Shown one piece after another: positions 1-12,582 of a DNA stretch of 64,000 nt. Origin of the DNA: Takakia lepidozioides. Lineage: Eukaryota; Streptophyta; Takakiopsida; Takakiales; Takakiaceae. The notes below the pieces were generated by a model. That model did no database searches. It was not told the origin of the DNA and saw nothing but the letters and a program-made list of their open reading frames with translations. The translations under genes and the position numbers were made by a program. The stretch lies in contig CM060731.1 of assembly GCA_030704615.1 (NCBI GenBank), positions 32,860,001-32,924,000 of the forward strand, written 5' to 3'. Every line of letters begins with the position of its first letter. Positions within the stretch are counted from its first letter, which is position 1.

Positions 1-957
1 CAATGTACAAGACCTGGAGGGATATGGGTATTTGTTTAATCTTTCCAATACCTTCATCAGCATATAAAGGCTTCTCCATCGTGTTTCCGTCCCCATCAAG
101 AGCTCCATCAATGCCATCACCGCCCGGTACCGTCGACGTCGCCCCCAGTTCCGGCTTCAGCGCCTTCCGACCGAAGAGGTCGACCCTGACGTCGTTCAAG
201 CTTTTTCTCCGCAGATGCCGCTCTTCTTCCCCAGCTGTCTGGCTTCTTTTGTGATTGAACTGGTATATCATCCATGTGAATACCAATGTCAACAGGGTGA
301 TGTGAACAATTCGTTTCCATTTCAGTCTCTTGGAATTTTTCTGGTGACGATGAGGTGCGGAGCGGACCATGATTGACCCCCGTATGAAGATCCCTTCTCC
401 CACGGAAGAATGTAATTTCCCCCTCCTCTAGTAGACCCTGCCCTCTTGATAGCCAAAGCTCCCGTCGTAGTTCTCCGAGACATGTTCAGCCCATGTTTGC
501 TTGCACGTTCAAGTCCAGGGCTCCATGCACTAGCATCAATCTACCATCAAACTGCTCCGACGCCTTGAGCCTCTCAGCGCGAGTTCAGCACCCTCACATA
601 AGCATGCCGCACTCTGCTGATACAAGCACACAATTCTCATGGATTTAGAATCACATCACCTCAACAATCATCTTACAAGTCTTCCAGTCCAAATGCAGAG
701 AGAAGAAGCAAGGTACGCTTTGACTTACCAATGTGGCACGACACACGATGGATTCCTCCACATTTTATACTCCATATTGCATTTGCAGCTCCGCCATTCC
801 TCCTCCCTGCAACGCCTGCATCAGATCACACCTCCGCCATGTCCTCCATCAAATCCTCGCCTGCACTGCTTTAGGGTTCGGTTCTCACACCTTCCCCACC
901 ACGTGTCACGGTTTCCCTCTGTCTAGTAGTATCCACTGATACCAGTGTTGGGCGGGT
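1..957. other. left-edge sequence, no gene recognised
   Basis: I recognise no coding domain here. A short open stretch on the minus strand (320-117) is rich in Arg, Glu and Gly but matches nothing I know. Positions 941-957 read ACCAGTGTTGGGCGGGTAT, close to the terminal repeat of the hAT element at 14237; the LINE tail begins straight after it, so this may be the stump of a related element, but I cannot find its other end. Confidence 0.3.
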
Positions 958-3439
958 ATTACATTTTATTTTATTTTTATTTATTTTTTGGAAGGATTTC
1001 TCATTTTATAACCAATTCGGGGAAAAAAATAAAACCCCAAGTGACACCATAAGGGTTACACACCGTAGGCAGTGTGGGGGGAACCAAAAACCCTGCATAA
1101 AACACAGTATTTGAACTGGTAAACCTAAGGAAGCCAAGCCTTAATAATGAGAGAGTCCTCCAAAAAGCAGCGTATGAAGCCGAGATTATCGAGGGGCTAA
1201 TCTACGAGAAATCATACTAGCGAAAGTTAAGCCTGGAGGTCGTGGCAGGGTGCTTGACGTGCTTCCAGTTGACGTCTCTCTCAAATTCTGGCGAGGCCAT
1301 GGAGTGGAGCTCGGAGGTTTCTCCAACGGTGAGGGGGCGGTGAGGGGGGAGAGTGTTCCAAACACAGAGATCTTTCTCGTCGCTTTGGCAAACGATGCCA
1401 TGGCAGGCCCACGTTGATCTGAAAGTGGCATGGATTGCAGGCGCTTGCCTGGGGCCTTCTCGCAATCTGCAACACATTTCGCCTAAGCTTTTTTTGATTC
1501 CGTACGCAGGTCACTGTAAACCAATGACAGTAAACCCAAGGTAGAGCTCGTTTCATCATTGAAAGTTTTCTTGCATCTAGCTCGCCACAAATGCCACAGG
1601 GTAGAAGCTCTGAGAGTTTCGAAGACTGGGCATGGGAAGGTTCTTGCCCTGGAGGACCTGTTGTAGTTTAGGAGGAGGTCTAGAGGGGAGATGTCGTTCA
1701 GGCTCCAATGCCTGTAAAAGACTTTGATTAAGGACCAAATTTTAGCCGGTGCAGTGCAGGTGAGTAGGCAGTGCTCATGGGTCTCGATGATTCCTGAGGA
1801 ACAACACGAGCACAAGAGTGCGTCATGGAATTGTAGCCATTCTCCTACCTTGATGTGCAACTGTGGTTACAATGATTTGCTTCCATCCCTTTTCCTGCAA
1901 GCTAAGGTTCCATTTTCCATTCCACTTAGCCGTGAAATTAGCGTTGCCCAGCAACAGTTTATAGCCAATCTTAACTTTGTACCCGAGGAGAGGTGTTTTC
2001 TTGACGTCCATCCAGGTCCATTCTCCCAGGTCAAGTTGAAGTCTGCTAAGGGGATAACGCAAGAACCATGTTAAGGGTGTCATTTCGGCCCAGCAGAACT
2101 CTCCTCCAGGGGGTGGCTTGGGATCTGGTAACCCAGTCATAGTTTCAAAAACTCTAATTCTTAAGGAGGATTCCTGGCACATGTGCCCTTGCCCGATATG
2201 CAGTAGGGTCCCTTCAGAGTCGGCTAGAAATCTTGGGCCTTCCCAGTGCAATGCAGAGCTGGAGATAGCTAGCAAGGCAAAGAATCTGTTGCCTTCATAG
2301 TTGCCGAACCAGCAGGGGAGGCTATTCTGCGAGTTGTCCCCCCCGGTCAGTAAAGGCAGAACGTATGACACTCCTTGCTTAATGTGCTCCCATCCGTGTC
2401 TGATAGAACTCACGGAGCATGGACAAGATGTTGGGAAGCAGAAAGCCTCCATTTTCCCAGATATCGGTTATGTGTGAGAGTCCTTTGGATTCCCAAGTAG
2501 CCCATTTTTTGTGAAGAGAGATTAGGGGGGCATAGTCCAGATTGTTGTTTCCGAACAATGGTTGGCGAATTGCCTCCTCAAAGCAAAGCGCCCTTCTTTG
2601 AAACAAGTGCGGTCTGATCGACAGCCTGGCAGCCCAGATAGACCTCCATGCGGCACTCCCCGTGCATCTAGAATTTGCTGAACCATGGGTCAACCACCTC
2701 AGAGAATGAGCCCAAAATGGGGAGGTAAGAGGAGTAGAATCCACCAAGTGGGCTCTCACCAAGTTGCACCAGGGACTATCACCATGCACAACAGCTCTTG
2801 GTATCCATTTGACAAGGAGGGCTTTAATATGTAGGGAGGGATCAATGATGCCTAACCCTCCTTCTTTTTTGGGCCTAGATAGCTGCGCCCAGGAGACCAG
2901 ACCCCTCTTAGTTGGTGCTTGAGAGGAGGCACCCCAGAGAAAATTACGCATCAGAGTTTTGATTTTACTAACCAGCTTACAGCCCGGGGACCAAACAGAG
3001 GTAGAGAACCAGATGGAAGCCATCAAGATTTGATTGAGAACTAAAGCTCTGCAAGCCAGGGAGAGCATGGCTGAACTCCAAAAGGCTAACTTTTTACGCA
3101 GCTTTTGTAGAATTGGCTCATACTTTTGATCCTCGGAGAGCCCGATTCCAACTTGGAAACCCAGGAGAGTATGCCCCATGCCTGGTGCAGGCGACGCCCT
3201 AGAGCCGAAGATGGCGTTGACAAGGGTGAAGCCTGCTCGCAGGACTGGCAAAACCTCATGCTGACGGGAAGACCCCAGAGGGAGCGTCCTTGCTGTTGGG
3301 GCGGGATCCCCCGGGTCCCTCTTCTAGAGACTGAAGCGTAGCCCAGGAGTAGAGCTTGCACTTAGGTCTGTCAGCGACAATGTCCTCCCATCGGAAAGCT
3401 AGCATAGTGTGCACCGTGGAGGCAGAGTCAAACTCATCT
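958..3439 (-). mobile_element. LINE (L1-like) remnant with internal deletion
   Basis: Minus-strand non-LTR retrotransposon. The 3' end is an A-rich tail (T/A-rich in plus, about 958-990). Upstream come the C-terminal part of the reverse transcriptase ORF (about 3180-2380), a zf-RVT region around KWNGKW (about 1900) and a C-terminal block TLWHLWRARC (about 1640). The first 258 bases of its 5' end (3183-3439) encode part of ORF1 and are nearly identical to 63390-63657 in the LINE at the right edge. At about 3180 this ORF1 piece is joined directly to late RT sequence (LLGFQVGIGLSEDQ), so the rest of ORF1, the endonuclease and the RT palm are missing. Several frame changes show it is dead. Confidence 0.85.
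1483..3251 (-). pseudogene. LINE reverse transcriptase C-terminal region and zf-RVT, disrupted
   Basis: The piece 3251-2379 reads through a typical plant LINE segment: LRKKLAFWSS, LACRALVLNQILMASIW, FLWGASS, then WAQLSRPKKEGGLGIIDP. This lies after the catalytic palm of L1-type RTs. A frame change near 2450-2380 leads into 2452-1823 (KWNGKWNLS, the start of the zf-RVT region), and another into 1860-1483 with a Cys/His cluster (CSCCSSGIIETHEHCLLTC), the putative zinc-binding motif of the LINE C-terminus. No catalytic YxDD is present in this copy. Similarity is judged by eye to the family pattern. Confidence 0.8.
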
Positions 3440-4960
3440 GTGTTCTCCTGCGGGTTTCCGGCAGGAAGTTTCCATCGCCCCTATAGTGGGTATGACCAGG
3501 GTCAGATCAGGGCTTCAACTTATTATCAATTCTATTCCACTACATTGGATTGCAGCTCTTCAGGCAGGGCCTCAAACCCCCTCCATGAACTTCTGGACTT
3601 TGGGTATCATAAATGGCCAGCTCACCATCATCATGGTCCTTCAAGTCACTGATTCACACTATCATGGGTTCGCTTTCCACATTCACCCTCATACTCTGAC
3701 CCTCCCATTCACAATCTCTCTTCCCTCGCTTAACTCATACCCCTGTTCGAATCTGCAACTGGTCCTCAAAATTCAAAGATTTTGATCCTCTCCCCCCCCT
3801 CACTACACCTATCCTCTCTTGGCTAGCTTCAAACACGTTTGTGTGGATCTCTGGTAGGTCCCTAGCTGACCTCAATCTAGACCCAAAAGAATGGGATTGG
3901 AATTTTGGCCGTTCCCCAACCCCGCTTCTCCCCTACACCCCCAAGAAAGCCTACAGGGCCCTCAACAATCCGCTTCCCCTTTCCTTCAAATGGAATGGCA
4001 AGTGGGCTCACTGGGGTTTCGCAAATGCAAACTGGACACCGATATGGTCTTCGATTTGGCTGAAGATTAGGCCAGCCAAAATCTCGGCTTTCTTTTGCCG
4101 GCTCCTGCCTTCACTGCACCTGCTGATGGCTGTTTGCAATGACACCCAAGCCTTACGCCCATTGGATCCGAATACAGTTTGCAGAGTATCAGTCTGATGC
4201 TGGGGCGTTTTCCCTCAAAGATCAAAACACATCTGACCTTCCATATTGCCCATAGCGTGTGTGCTCTAAGACAGGCCCAGATCGGGCATCCGTTCCAAGC
4301 AGCGCTTCTATGTAAACTAAGCAACAGGAGAGGAGCTGATAGGGGTGGGAGGGCCTGCCAATGGGAATAGAAGCCTGCCACTATAGTCTTGCGGATTTCG
4401 ACACCACCTGGGCCAAAGACGACATCCTCTGCTACAGAATCGATGACTCTCGAATTACATGGCACGACCACCTCCCCGTCTCTTGGCAAGTCACCGGCTG
4501 AGTCGGATGCACCAGACATCAACTGGAAGCACAGCAAGACCGACAGATCTAAATCTAAAGTGCATCTAGATTTCGGTCGTTGATAGTCTCTTTGTTTTCA
4601 GGACTTGTTATACTGTTACCCTTCCCCTGGGATTGGTAGCATACTACAGCCCTCTGCCCCTTCTTTTGGTTCTTATCATGACTTGGGGCTCCTTCATCAT
4701 CCTGGAGCTTCTTCTTTCAAGACTTTGGGCTCTTTCATCATCATCACTAAGGCACCATAGTTTAGCCACGATCCGGCTTGTTCCTGCTGTTCATCCCATT
4801 TCCTATTAGTGCCGGGTGTTCCCATGTGATACGCCTTTATGGCAACCCTGGAGGTTATTTTTTCCTCCGTTCTCTTGTTTTCCCCTATTTTCAATAAACT
4901 TGTCCAAGGCCTCTACCCCCTGTTCATCTTTTTTTTTTTTAAACAAAAAAAAGGCCGTTC
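3440..4960 (+). mobile_element. LINE 3' fragment with an internally inverted segment
   Basis: Plus-strand remnant of a second LINE. Plus-strand coding is clear at 3841-4160 (KWNGKWAHWGF, IWLKIRPAKISAFFCRLLP, the zf-RVT approach). The C-terminal end is at 4480-4583 (DINWKHSKTD, comparable to DVNWKHVKHP in the other LINE), then a 3' UTR with AATAAA at about 4893 and an oligo-A/T stretch to about 4960. Between these, 4160-4385 encodes the missing middle block (FYSHWQALPP, LRAHTLWAIWKVRC, KLYSD) but on the minus strand. The order is A(+), B(-), C(+), so a segment of about 220 bases has flipped. The exact 5' boundary next to the preceding LINE is uncertain. Confidence 0.7.
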
Positions 4961-5042
4961 CCGGCTAGAAGAAGGTAAGAGAGATGTTGTGCCACAAGAG
5001 TTTGAATTGACTGAAACAGCTACCACACTGCCAACCAGGTCT
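4961..5042. other. short spacer between LINE tail and SmD1 stop
   Basis: Nothing recognised beyond the probable 3' UTR of the minus-strand SmD1 gene. Confidence 0.3.
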
Positions 5043-7030
5043 TCACAACGGCGCCTTCGCCTTTCCCTTTCCCTTTCCCGGTCCCAATATTCCACGGCCA
5101 CCGCCACTGCCACCGCCACTGCCACTGCCACTGCCACGGCCGTCGCCTGCATTTGGTTTTCCTATAAGTGCGTGAAAGAAGAAGTTACTTCGATGATTGA
5201 CCGACATGCATTCAGAGAAGTACCTACTGCGTGGATGTCATTCTTAAGCTACACATGTGTCAATCTGTAGGGATCGAGTGCAGACCACGCGGACTTCACT
5301 CGTTACTCAGGCCCTTCTACTAAGTATTATTTAGCAAAGCTCTTCCAACCAGTATGTAGCGAAGCCAACACTCGGCTATGTGCAAACAAACAGTAAATTG
5401 AGTCACTGAACCCTCGACAGCTTCCACTCGGCTACAAGCCATGGAGCGAACTGTGAAGAGTCAAAATCAGCAGCACCCTCCCGTGCTAACAAGGCGTCAG
5501 AGAGGGATGAGAATTGCAAGCACGGATCCTACAAAAGAAAAAGTGGGCAAAGCAAGGTGAGACTGCTGCTGGAAACGGCACAACTGAGACAGATTGCCAA
5601 AGATCAGAGGGAGCAGGATAGGGCAAAACAAGATAGTAGAACTACAAACGAGGGAAATAGAAAAACATGAATATCTAGAGCTGTCCAGAGACCTCCACGA
5701 ACAGCCTTCTTTTTAGTATCATCGACCAGCAGTTTATCAAGATCCAAGGCCTCAGGCAGCTTGTAGTATCGGATACTGGAGCCACGAATGCAGAGAGGAC
5801 GTTTCACGTCCATAATCTCCTGGTCCTCTTTCACAAAGTGTGTGATGTCGTTTTGCAGATGAGTGTTCATGGTGCCTTCCACTTCTGCAAGAGGTTTTCC
5901 TTTTCCGAGTCAGATTCCCTACTGCATGTGAACTCAGATGAATACTTATGTCATACAGATCGAGTTAGAACTTAAAGAATGGAATCAAACTAGTTGAGAG
6001 GGACAGGAAACATACATGTTGCCAAAAGAAGACGAGTCTATGGAGATGTAAACATGCACATGTATGGCTCTTGTCTACTTCCAGAAATTCATCGGCCTCA
6101 TGCTATTTCTGAACCATAGTGACCAATGACACGCATCGACATGGACAGCCTCACAACAGCTATGTACAGATGACTTTAGAAGTCTGAAAAAGTTCTACTG
6201 AGATGTGGACAGATAGTTGGCAGCAAAACAGTAAGCTACAATTTATTGGTATCACGTGGTACATCCCTGCAGATTTGACAATCAGCAGCATACTAAAAAT
6301 ACCTCGATAGAATGTACTCATATGACGTTGTTTGCAGTAGCCTCTTTGAAACACTTCTCGGGTAGAGATGTTGTAATAGGGGAAACGTACTTTGGATGGT
6401 GCCCGTCACAATGTCGCCGTTCTTCAGATGTATTTCCACAACCTCATTGTTCAGCTTCTTCAAGAACCTGGCCCCACCATCCACGTAACAACGCATATTG
6501 CGTGTGTTATGCATGCAACACTTTGTAGTGAATCCAGTCACTCAGAGGAGCTGGACAAAGAAACCTTGACCACCTGCCCGTCAGACTGAAAGACGGAGTG
6601 CTGACTTCTCTTACAATCTAAGATTAAATCATGACATGATTTTGAATCCACAAGATGAGACTTCGATCGTAGGGAGGTGAATTTCCGATAACTTGTTCCT
6701 TCCACAGTTCAATTTCAATCTCAACACACTTTCTGGCGACCAACATTCTTCTGAGTACAAGGATTGTGTGCAGGAAGTTGGCTGAATCTGTGAACTTACT
6801 GCACCTATGTGTCACATTCAAAAGTTCCGAAATATCCTTACTGCGCAATTAAGGTAGGAATATGGTTTCCACTATGGCAACGATATTACATGTATGGATT
6901 CCCTTGATAGCAACCATTCACCGACATTCAGCATCCAAGACAAACACTGTAATGAAATTAATCTACTGAAACTAAGGAGTAGTCTTCAACACAAATATCA
7001 GAAGGCAGCAGCCAACCTGACCAAATTCAT
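5043..7030 (-). CDS. SMD1: small nuclear ribonucleoprotein SmD1, four exons
   Basis: Exons on the minus strand: 7030-7017 (ATG plus 11 bases, MNLV and part of R), 6467-6391, 5884-5693, 5146-5043 (TGA at 5045-5043). All introns are GT-AG and the 387-base sum stays in frame, giving 128 residues, close to the usual SmD1 length. The product is a core Sm protein of spliceosomal snRNPs, acting in the heteroheptameric Sm ring. Sm1 is RFLKKLNNEVVEIHLKNG, then GTMNTHL; Sm2 is CIRGSSIRYYKLPEALDLD. A tiny first exon ending inside the MxLVR codon block is, as I recall, shared with other plant SmD1 genes, which supports the model. Between Sm1 and Sm2 the usual VKLTLKGKNP is replaced by a diverged stretch. 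The C-tail is Gly/Ser-rich with a Lys-rich end (GPGKGKGKAKAPL) instead of a long GR repeat. It could be a diverged paralogue rather than the main SmD1. Confidence 0.88.
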
Positions 7031-8736
7031 GACGCTCCCTTCTTGTAACGAGCTTCTAACACTCCGCTCAGCGTCCGGGAAATAATTTCAGTTGAACCAG
7101 CCAGTAGCCGCTCATTCCCAGCAGCAATCGGCTAAGTGGGTTGGGCAGTCGGTTGCTGCCCCTTAGTGGTAACTATACCCGGTCAATTTCCGAGATAATT
7201 TCTTTACAACCGGTAATATTCTTAATGATTTATTTTGTGTTCAACTAGAAAAACGGCCCTTATAAATATCAAACGGTTGACAACACAAGTGTCAAATGCA
7301 CAACAATAAGTAAATAATAATAATAATAAATAGTCACAACCAGTTTTAAGCAATTCAAACAAGTGAAGAACATTGTATCCTTATAGAAGTTGGACCTGTC
7401 AATGCCCTCAAACCACATGGAGGCCAAGAATTGAACCCGCGTGGACAGGTGAGCTGTGATAGCAGGCAGCGAGTGCAAGCAGGCGTGGGGCTGGGGCTGC
7501 GAGAGCAACGTCCAGACTTAGTAGGGTTTGCCCGCGGGCCCGCCCTCTTTGAGTTCAATATTTTTTCACCTAAACGCCCTTCCTTGGATGTAACCCGGCC
7601 TGGCACGTTGGATTTATGCCATGTGGTGGACTTCGACGGCCATTTCCATTTTTTGTAATATAAGAAGGGCCGGAATCCGTCCAGGCCTTGCCAACTAAGG
7701 CAGATTTCCTGTCTGTAATGAAATGGAAAGGCAAATATCCTTCCTAAAAGTAGGGCACCCGGTTGATTTCCACTTCGGCCATTTTTTCCCTCGGATCCAT
7801 TTCCTGAGGTTTCATATTTCATTCGGAAATTCTGGAATTCAGTCGGCTAGCATGTAACTGGCTGCCGGTTCTCCCCGGACGTTGGCTCCGCTCTCTCAGA
7901 TCTTCCTCTCCACGCCTGAATACAACGACTTCAAGAACAGCGGCGCGGGGTTTTAGCAGCCATTGGATGAACTCTGCATGGATGAAGACGAAGACATATG
8001 GATGTCTCTGTGACGTGACGCAGTTGCTTCGCACTCATGCTTCGCACTCCTGCTTCTGCACAACTTCATGTCTGATGAGCTAAGACTTGCAACCCCTTGA
8101 CATCAAAGACAATACTTGTAATATCGATTGTTACTTACACAAAGCTTCGAACCTATGAGCTGAGCTCTGGAAACGTGCGACAGACTAGTCTACTTATTCC
8201 TTGATTTTCAATTTGCTAGAATGCAAGGCATTTGGGATCATTACAGCTAAAGGCATCGGAGTGTCCCTAACAAGGACAGAGATATCTGCCCTGGATCTCA
8301 TAGGCTTCCATCCAGCTCCGGCTTTGCACAGGGCCTGAAAGATTATTTACTTTCTCAGTAGATCTATGGTATTCTCATTAGTCCGATGTTCTTGTATTTC
8401 CTGCTTTGTCCTTTGGGTCCTCTGCGCCTCCCACAGACATAATAGACTTCTTTCTTTCTCTGAGATTTGAACTTCCTTCTATTGCTTGATCGAAATTGAT
8501 CGAGCCCTTTTGAAACTCCAAGTCTTCAGATCCCCTTTACCTTGCCTAATTCGAACAGGCGAAAATGACCTAGCTTCCCTAAACAGGGATCTTGAGGAGT
8601 ACCTAGAATGAGGTCTTCCAGATTCTAATTATCAAAAATAGGGGGTAACCAGACTGTGCTTTGTGTGAGAGCACCATCCTCAATCCTTTGTTTCTGCTCA
8701 CGTGTTGTGTCCATGGTCACCCAGAACCAGAACTGC
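7031..8736. other. intergenic between SmD1 and KDSB
   Basis: Holds the presumed SmD1 promoter (just above 7030) and KDSB 3' UTR (below 8737). A short TAA microsatellite lies at about 7313-7330. The minus-strand stretch 7500-7313 has a B-box-like GGTTCAATTC at about 7430 followed by a (TTA)n tail, possibly an old tRNA-derived SINE, but I see no convincing A box. No coding region recognised. Confidence 0.35.
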
Positions 8737-11700
8737 TTAAGGGATGTTGTGCGCCCTCACCAAAGCTTCTAGACTGGCTATGTCACCGGGGGTGTCAACA
8801 CCATGTGCATCGTGCTGGACCTTTATCACCTGCAGTCATCATGAACCTCCCTGAATTATACTCTATCTCTCTGCCATATTCAAACCATCAACACTCTCAT
8901 CTACCCTAATTAATCAACACGCAATCCCCTGAATCTAAATTGTCATTTGCTTGTTGGGCAAGTGCTCCAGGCCCAGTTTCACAGCCTCAGTTATTAAAAT
9001 CCCACAGGTAGGAATATCCACAAGAGCTACCCCACTTTGGATGTCATTTTCAAACATTGATGAGCACATCCATATCTCTATCTCTGTCTCTCTTTATTCT
9101 CACAAACAAGCAGACCCACACACCCCACTGGGCTACATGATTCTTATTGAATGATGTGATGTATTTTAACATCCTGGATATGCCACTCATCAAATTTGTG
9201 TTCCAGACCTAGCTACAGTAAGCATCTGTCAACTTTCTTCCAAAAACACTACTCAATATAAACCTATGCAGAAAAACCAAATACTAAGCATGGCAGCTCA
9301 GAGACTCTCTCCCACAATTCCACATATCCCTCAAATTTAGTGATCATTATTTGGACTTCATCTCACTTTCCCCATCTGCAACAGCAGAATCTTCCTATGA
9401 CCACCATTCTATTGATCTCTATATGCAACCCTAAACAATCCCACACCCTGATTGATGCCATAGCACAAAACTGCTTTGCCCAACAGTTACTCTCCCAGTC
9501 CAGAAAAACCAGGGTATCAAACAAGTAGCAAGACATACCTTCATTTTGTACCCATTTTGAAGCACTTTGAGCTGCTCCAAATCTTCCTCTAACTGCAAGG
9601 AAGTTGGCGCCATGGCAGGATACATTGCCAGAAACTTGGCATCATAGCACTGCCTCCCACGCACCGCCACGCCCACACACAACTCAGTAACCGGGATATT
9701 TCGGATACATGGGACTTTACAGGACCATGGCAGGGCCACGCACCTCGTATGATTATTGACTATGCCAAACACCAAACTGTAGTTGCCAAGAGATATTGGT
9801 TAATCATCTATTCCATACCATGACCAGGTTCACCCCCAACATGATGAATAAACAGAAATTTCAGCAAGAGAGACGAAACAAACCAGAATTCCAAGATGGA
9901 GAAGATAAGGGAACTTTGAATTTACGGTCCCTTTTCTGAAAAACCACACATCATACTCAAAATTCACAAAGGCGTGTAAGCTTTGAACAGAGGCAGGAAC
10001 AGAAGTTTGAGTGTCCAAGCGCAGAAAGGTGCCATATACATGAACTCATTGACCATTAGCTTTGAACTTCCTTGGACTCATCAAACTAGAGTGCTGGACA
10101 ACCATACCATATTTGACTAAAGTGACACACGACCACGATCACCAAAACTCAATGTACAGTCATGAATATGATGACGAGTGATGGTCATTTTATTGCCCTG
10201 AGAATTTTGTTGGCTTGCCAGGGACATTCCAGGCTCCAAGTAATAGATGACACACGTTATATTTGCATTCTGTTCAGGTGTTAAGCAAATGAGGAGCATG
10301 TTTCTACCAGAAATGCTTGGAACTAGCAAAATGCTCTGAAGATCATCAGCCAGCCCTGAACCCCAGCCTCCGCCCCAAGAACAAAAATTCTGGGCTGGGC
10401 CCAGCTGATAAGCACATACTTGTTGGAGGGAAGAAGGCCACGAGAGAAATAGATGGCATAGCCGTTCTTGTCCACAATGCATTTAACCCTATTTGGATCC
10501 ATGGCATCCTCAGGCTTCAGCGCTGTCACAGCCGTGCTACACATAGCATCTGGAGCACTCTGCCAAAACATCATGGATATCAACTCTGCCTTACCCTTAT
10601 TTCAGGCCATCGCACTGTAATGTTCATTCGGAAGAATGATAAATGCAAATTGTCAAGGAACATTCTACTAAAATCTGGAGAAAGGACATTGCCGCCCGAG
10701 TGTAATTTCATTTAGTCAGTCCTGATTAGGGTTAGGGCTTTATCTGGGACATGGCCCTTACACTCAGGCCTAAACTTGCCATAGCAGGCAACCCATGGCA
10801 ACAACAATCTGTTCACGGTAAATTGAGTATTGTATGATAACCAGGCGAATGCAAGCCCCTACCAAGCCATGGACAATACCTGCAGAGCCATAACAACACC
10901 ATCAATGATTTCAGGGTCGATCAGGGGCTCATCACCCTGTATGTTGACCACTATATCATATTTGGTCTGCAGCATTCCACATGCCTCGTTGCAGCGCTCC
11001 GTCCCTGTTCATACATATAACTGTGAATATTGCTGAGTCTAAACAACTCTCTAATCAGAGGACGGTCGTTTCAAGGAATGGCTTCTGGGCTCAAGAGAAT
11101 GAAGTGCCACCTTGGCATTGACATGAAAATGAAAAATGCATAACTTCAATATGATACAGAAGCATACCAACCAACACAGTAATAGAGATGCAGACAAAGA
11201 CAACAAGAGAGACAAAACACGTTTATCACCCCAAGGCAAGGCAATGTAGGCCATAATCAGAGCACGAGAGGTGGAAGGTGGATACCATTTTGGCAAGACT
11301 CTGATGTCATAACAACTTGGGCGCCAAATGCACGACAGCAGTCAGCAATCCTCTCATCATCCGTGGCCACCACTGCCTCTCCACCCCAAGTTGCACTTCA
11401 GATTACAAACACTCCCTTGGTTACATCCACTGGGTGGAGCATGGAAGCTTCACTTTTGACAAATAGTGACCTTAATATTCAAGATTCAGACAATTCATCA
11501 TGCAGATATATATTGTGTGCATCTGGAAACCTCTCTTACATCTTAATAACCATCAAAGTTGTGCAACTCATCGACGGCGCTGAAATGGCCAGGTGGGTTC
11601 CCTTCTGAATTGTCTCTGAATATAGATTCAAGCAGTGCCTATCATAGAGAGAAGAATGTACTAATGAGGCTAATGTCTTCTCACTGTACAGATGATGCAG

Positions 11701-12582
11701 CCTTGTGGGCAATGGCCCTCTGAGATAAAAGCCCTCCAGCCCTTGGTTGGGCCACAAAGCAGAACCAAACTGTTACCTTTGGTGAAATAGAACAGCAGCC
11801 AGGGCACCGAGAGAGAGCATCCTCTAACATAGTAAGCACCACGGGGTGAATATTGAGCCAATATGATTCCTTACAATGCCACCATGCCAATGTCCTTGCC
11901 ATTAAACCTCAACCTGAACTTTCAAATGCACAGTCAGGGTTTAAAGTTTACGGTTTCATATTGGTTGGAAGACAATCTGGACTAAGCAGGTGTGACCAAA
12001 AATCAGTGAGAATGGACTTACCCACAGCCTCCAAAGTGTCAGAGCGCATAGCTTGCTCCCATGTTCTCTACATTCATAGAAAGCCACATGTTGGAGTATA
12101 TCTGCTCTAATCGTCCTAGTCTAATTAGTTTTCTTTCTTCCTCCCACAACACGGGTGAAGGCAGCACTGAGCAGTGCATGTATTCAGAGAGGAGCAACAT
12201 GTCTGAACGGGACCACCTGTAGCGACAGAGTAGTACCTAGCTTGGCAGACATCAATGTGATTCGTTTCACAAAACCAACAGCAGTGGGTAAGGAATCTCA
12301 TCCTCAACTCTAAACCATAGTGAAGGCATGGAGAAGGGAAGGGGAAGAAGACGGCACCTGGATCATGGGCTTACCCAAGATTAGGGCAAGTGGCTTTCCT
12401 TCAAAGCGGGACGACTGATAGCGAGCTGGGATGATCCCAACCGCCCGCCTGCGCCCAGCTCCACTTAGCAACGCTTGCCTGTAGTAATTTGCTGCCACTG
12501 TTAAGGCTAAAGCTGCCCCCGCCACTGCGGCGTGCAGCAGCCATGGTGACCATGACCTCTGCTCAGACCCCTTGGAGTTCAT
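8737..12582 (-). CDS. KDSB: CMP-KDO synthetase (3-deoxy-manno-octulosonate cytidylyltransferase), eight exons
   Basis: Exons (minus): 12582-12358, 12067-12022, 11372-11286, 11004-10880, 10559-10420, 9935-9884, 9649-9539, 8829-8737 (TAA at 8739-8737). All introns are GT-AG and the sum is 879 bases, 292 residues, the usual plant length. The enzyme couples CTP and KDO to CMP-KDO for rhamnogalacturonan-II synthesis. Residues 14-35 form one hydrophobic segment, as in the membrane-anchored mitochondrial plant enzyme. Family motifs: [17 protein letters not shown] (nucleotide-binding loop, residues 49-65), [96 protein letters not shown]. The last helix ends ALVRAHNIP. No frameshift or stop; all key motifs are present, so it looks functional. 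The start is the first ATG before the hydrophobic anchor. Confidence 0.95.

Noticed and set aside
1040-1065. Shared 15-mer AAGTGACACCATAAG between the left LINE tail and the SINE bodies
   Set aside because: It is in opposite orientation relative to the two element types and too short to support a LINE-SINE tail partnership.
3640-4583. Twin-priming 5' inversion of a LINE
   Set aside because: The flipped part is internal, with sense-strand sequence on both sides.
5099-5150. GCCACT microsatellite
   Set aside because: It encodes the Gly/Ser tail of SmD1 on the minus strand, in frame with good splice sites, so it is annotated as exon 4.
7431-7658. Plus-strand ORF of 75 codons
   Set aside because: No domain, no conserved context; open by chance in intergenic sequence.
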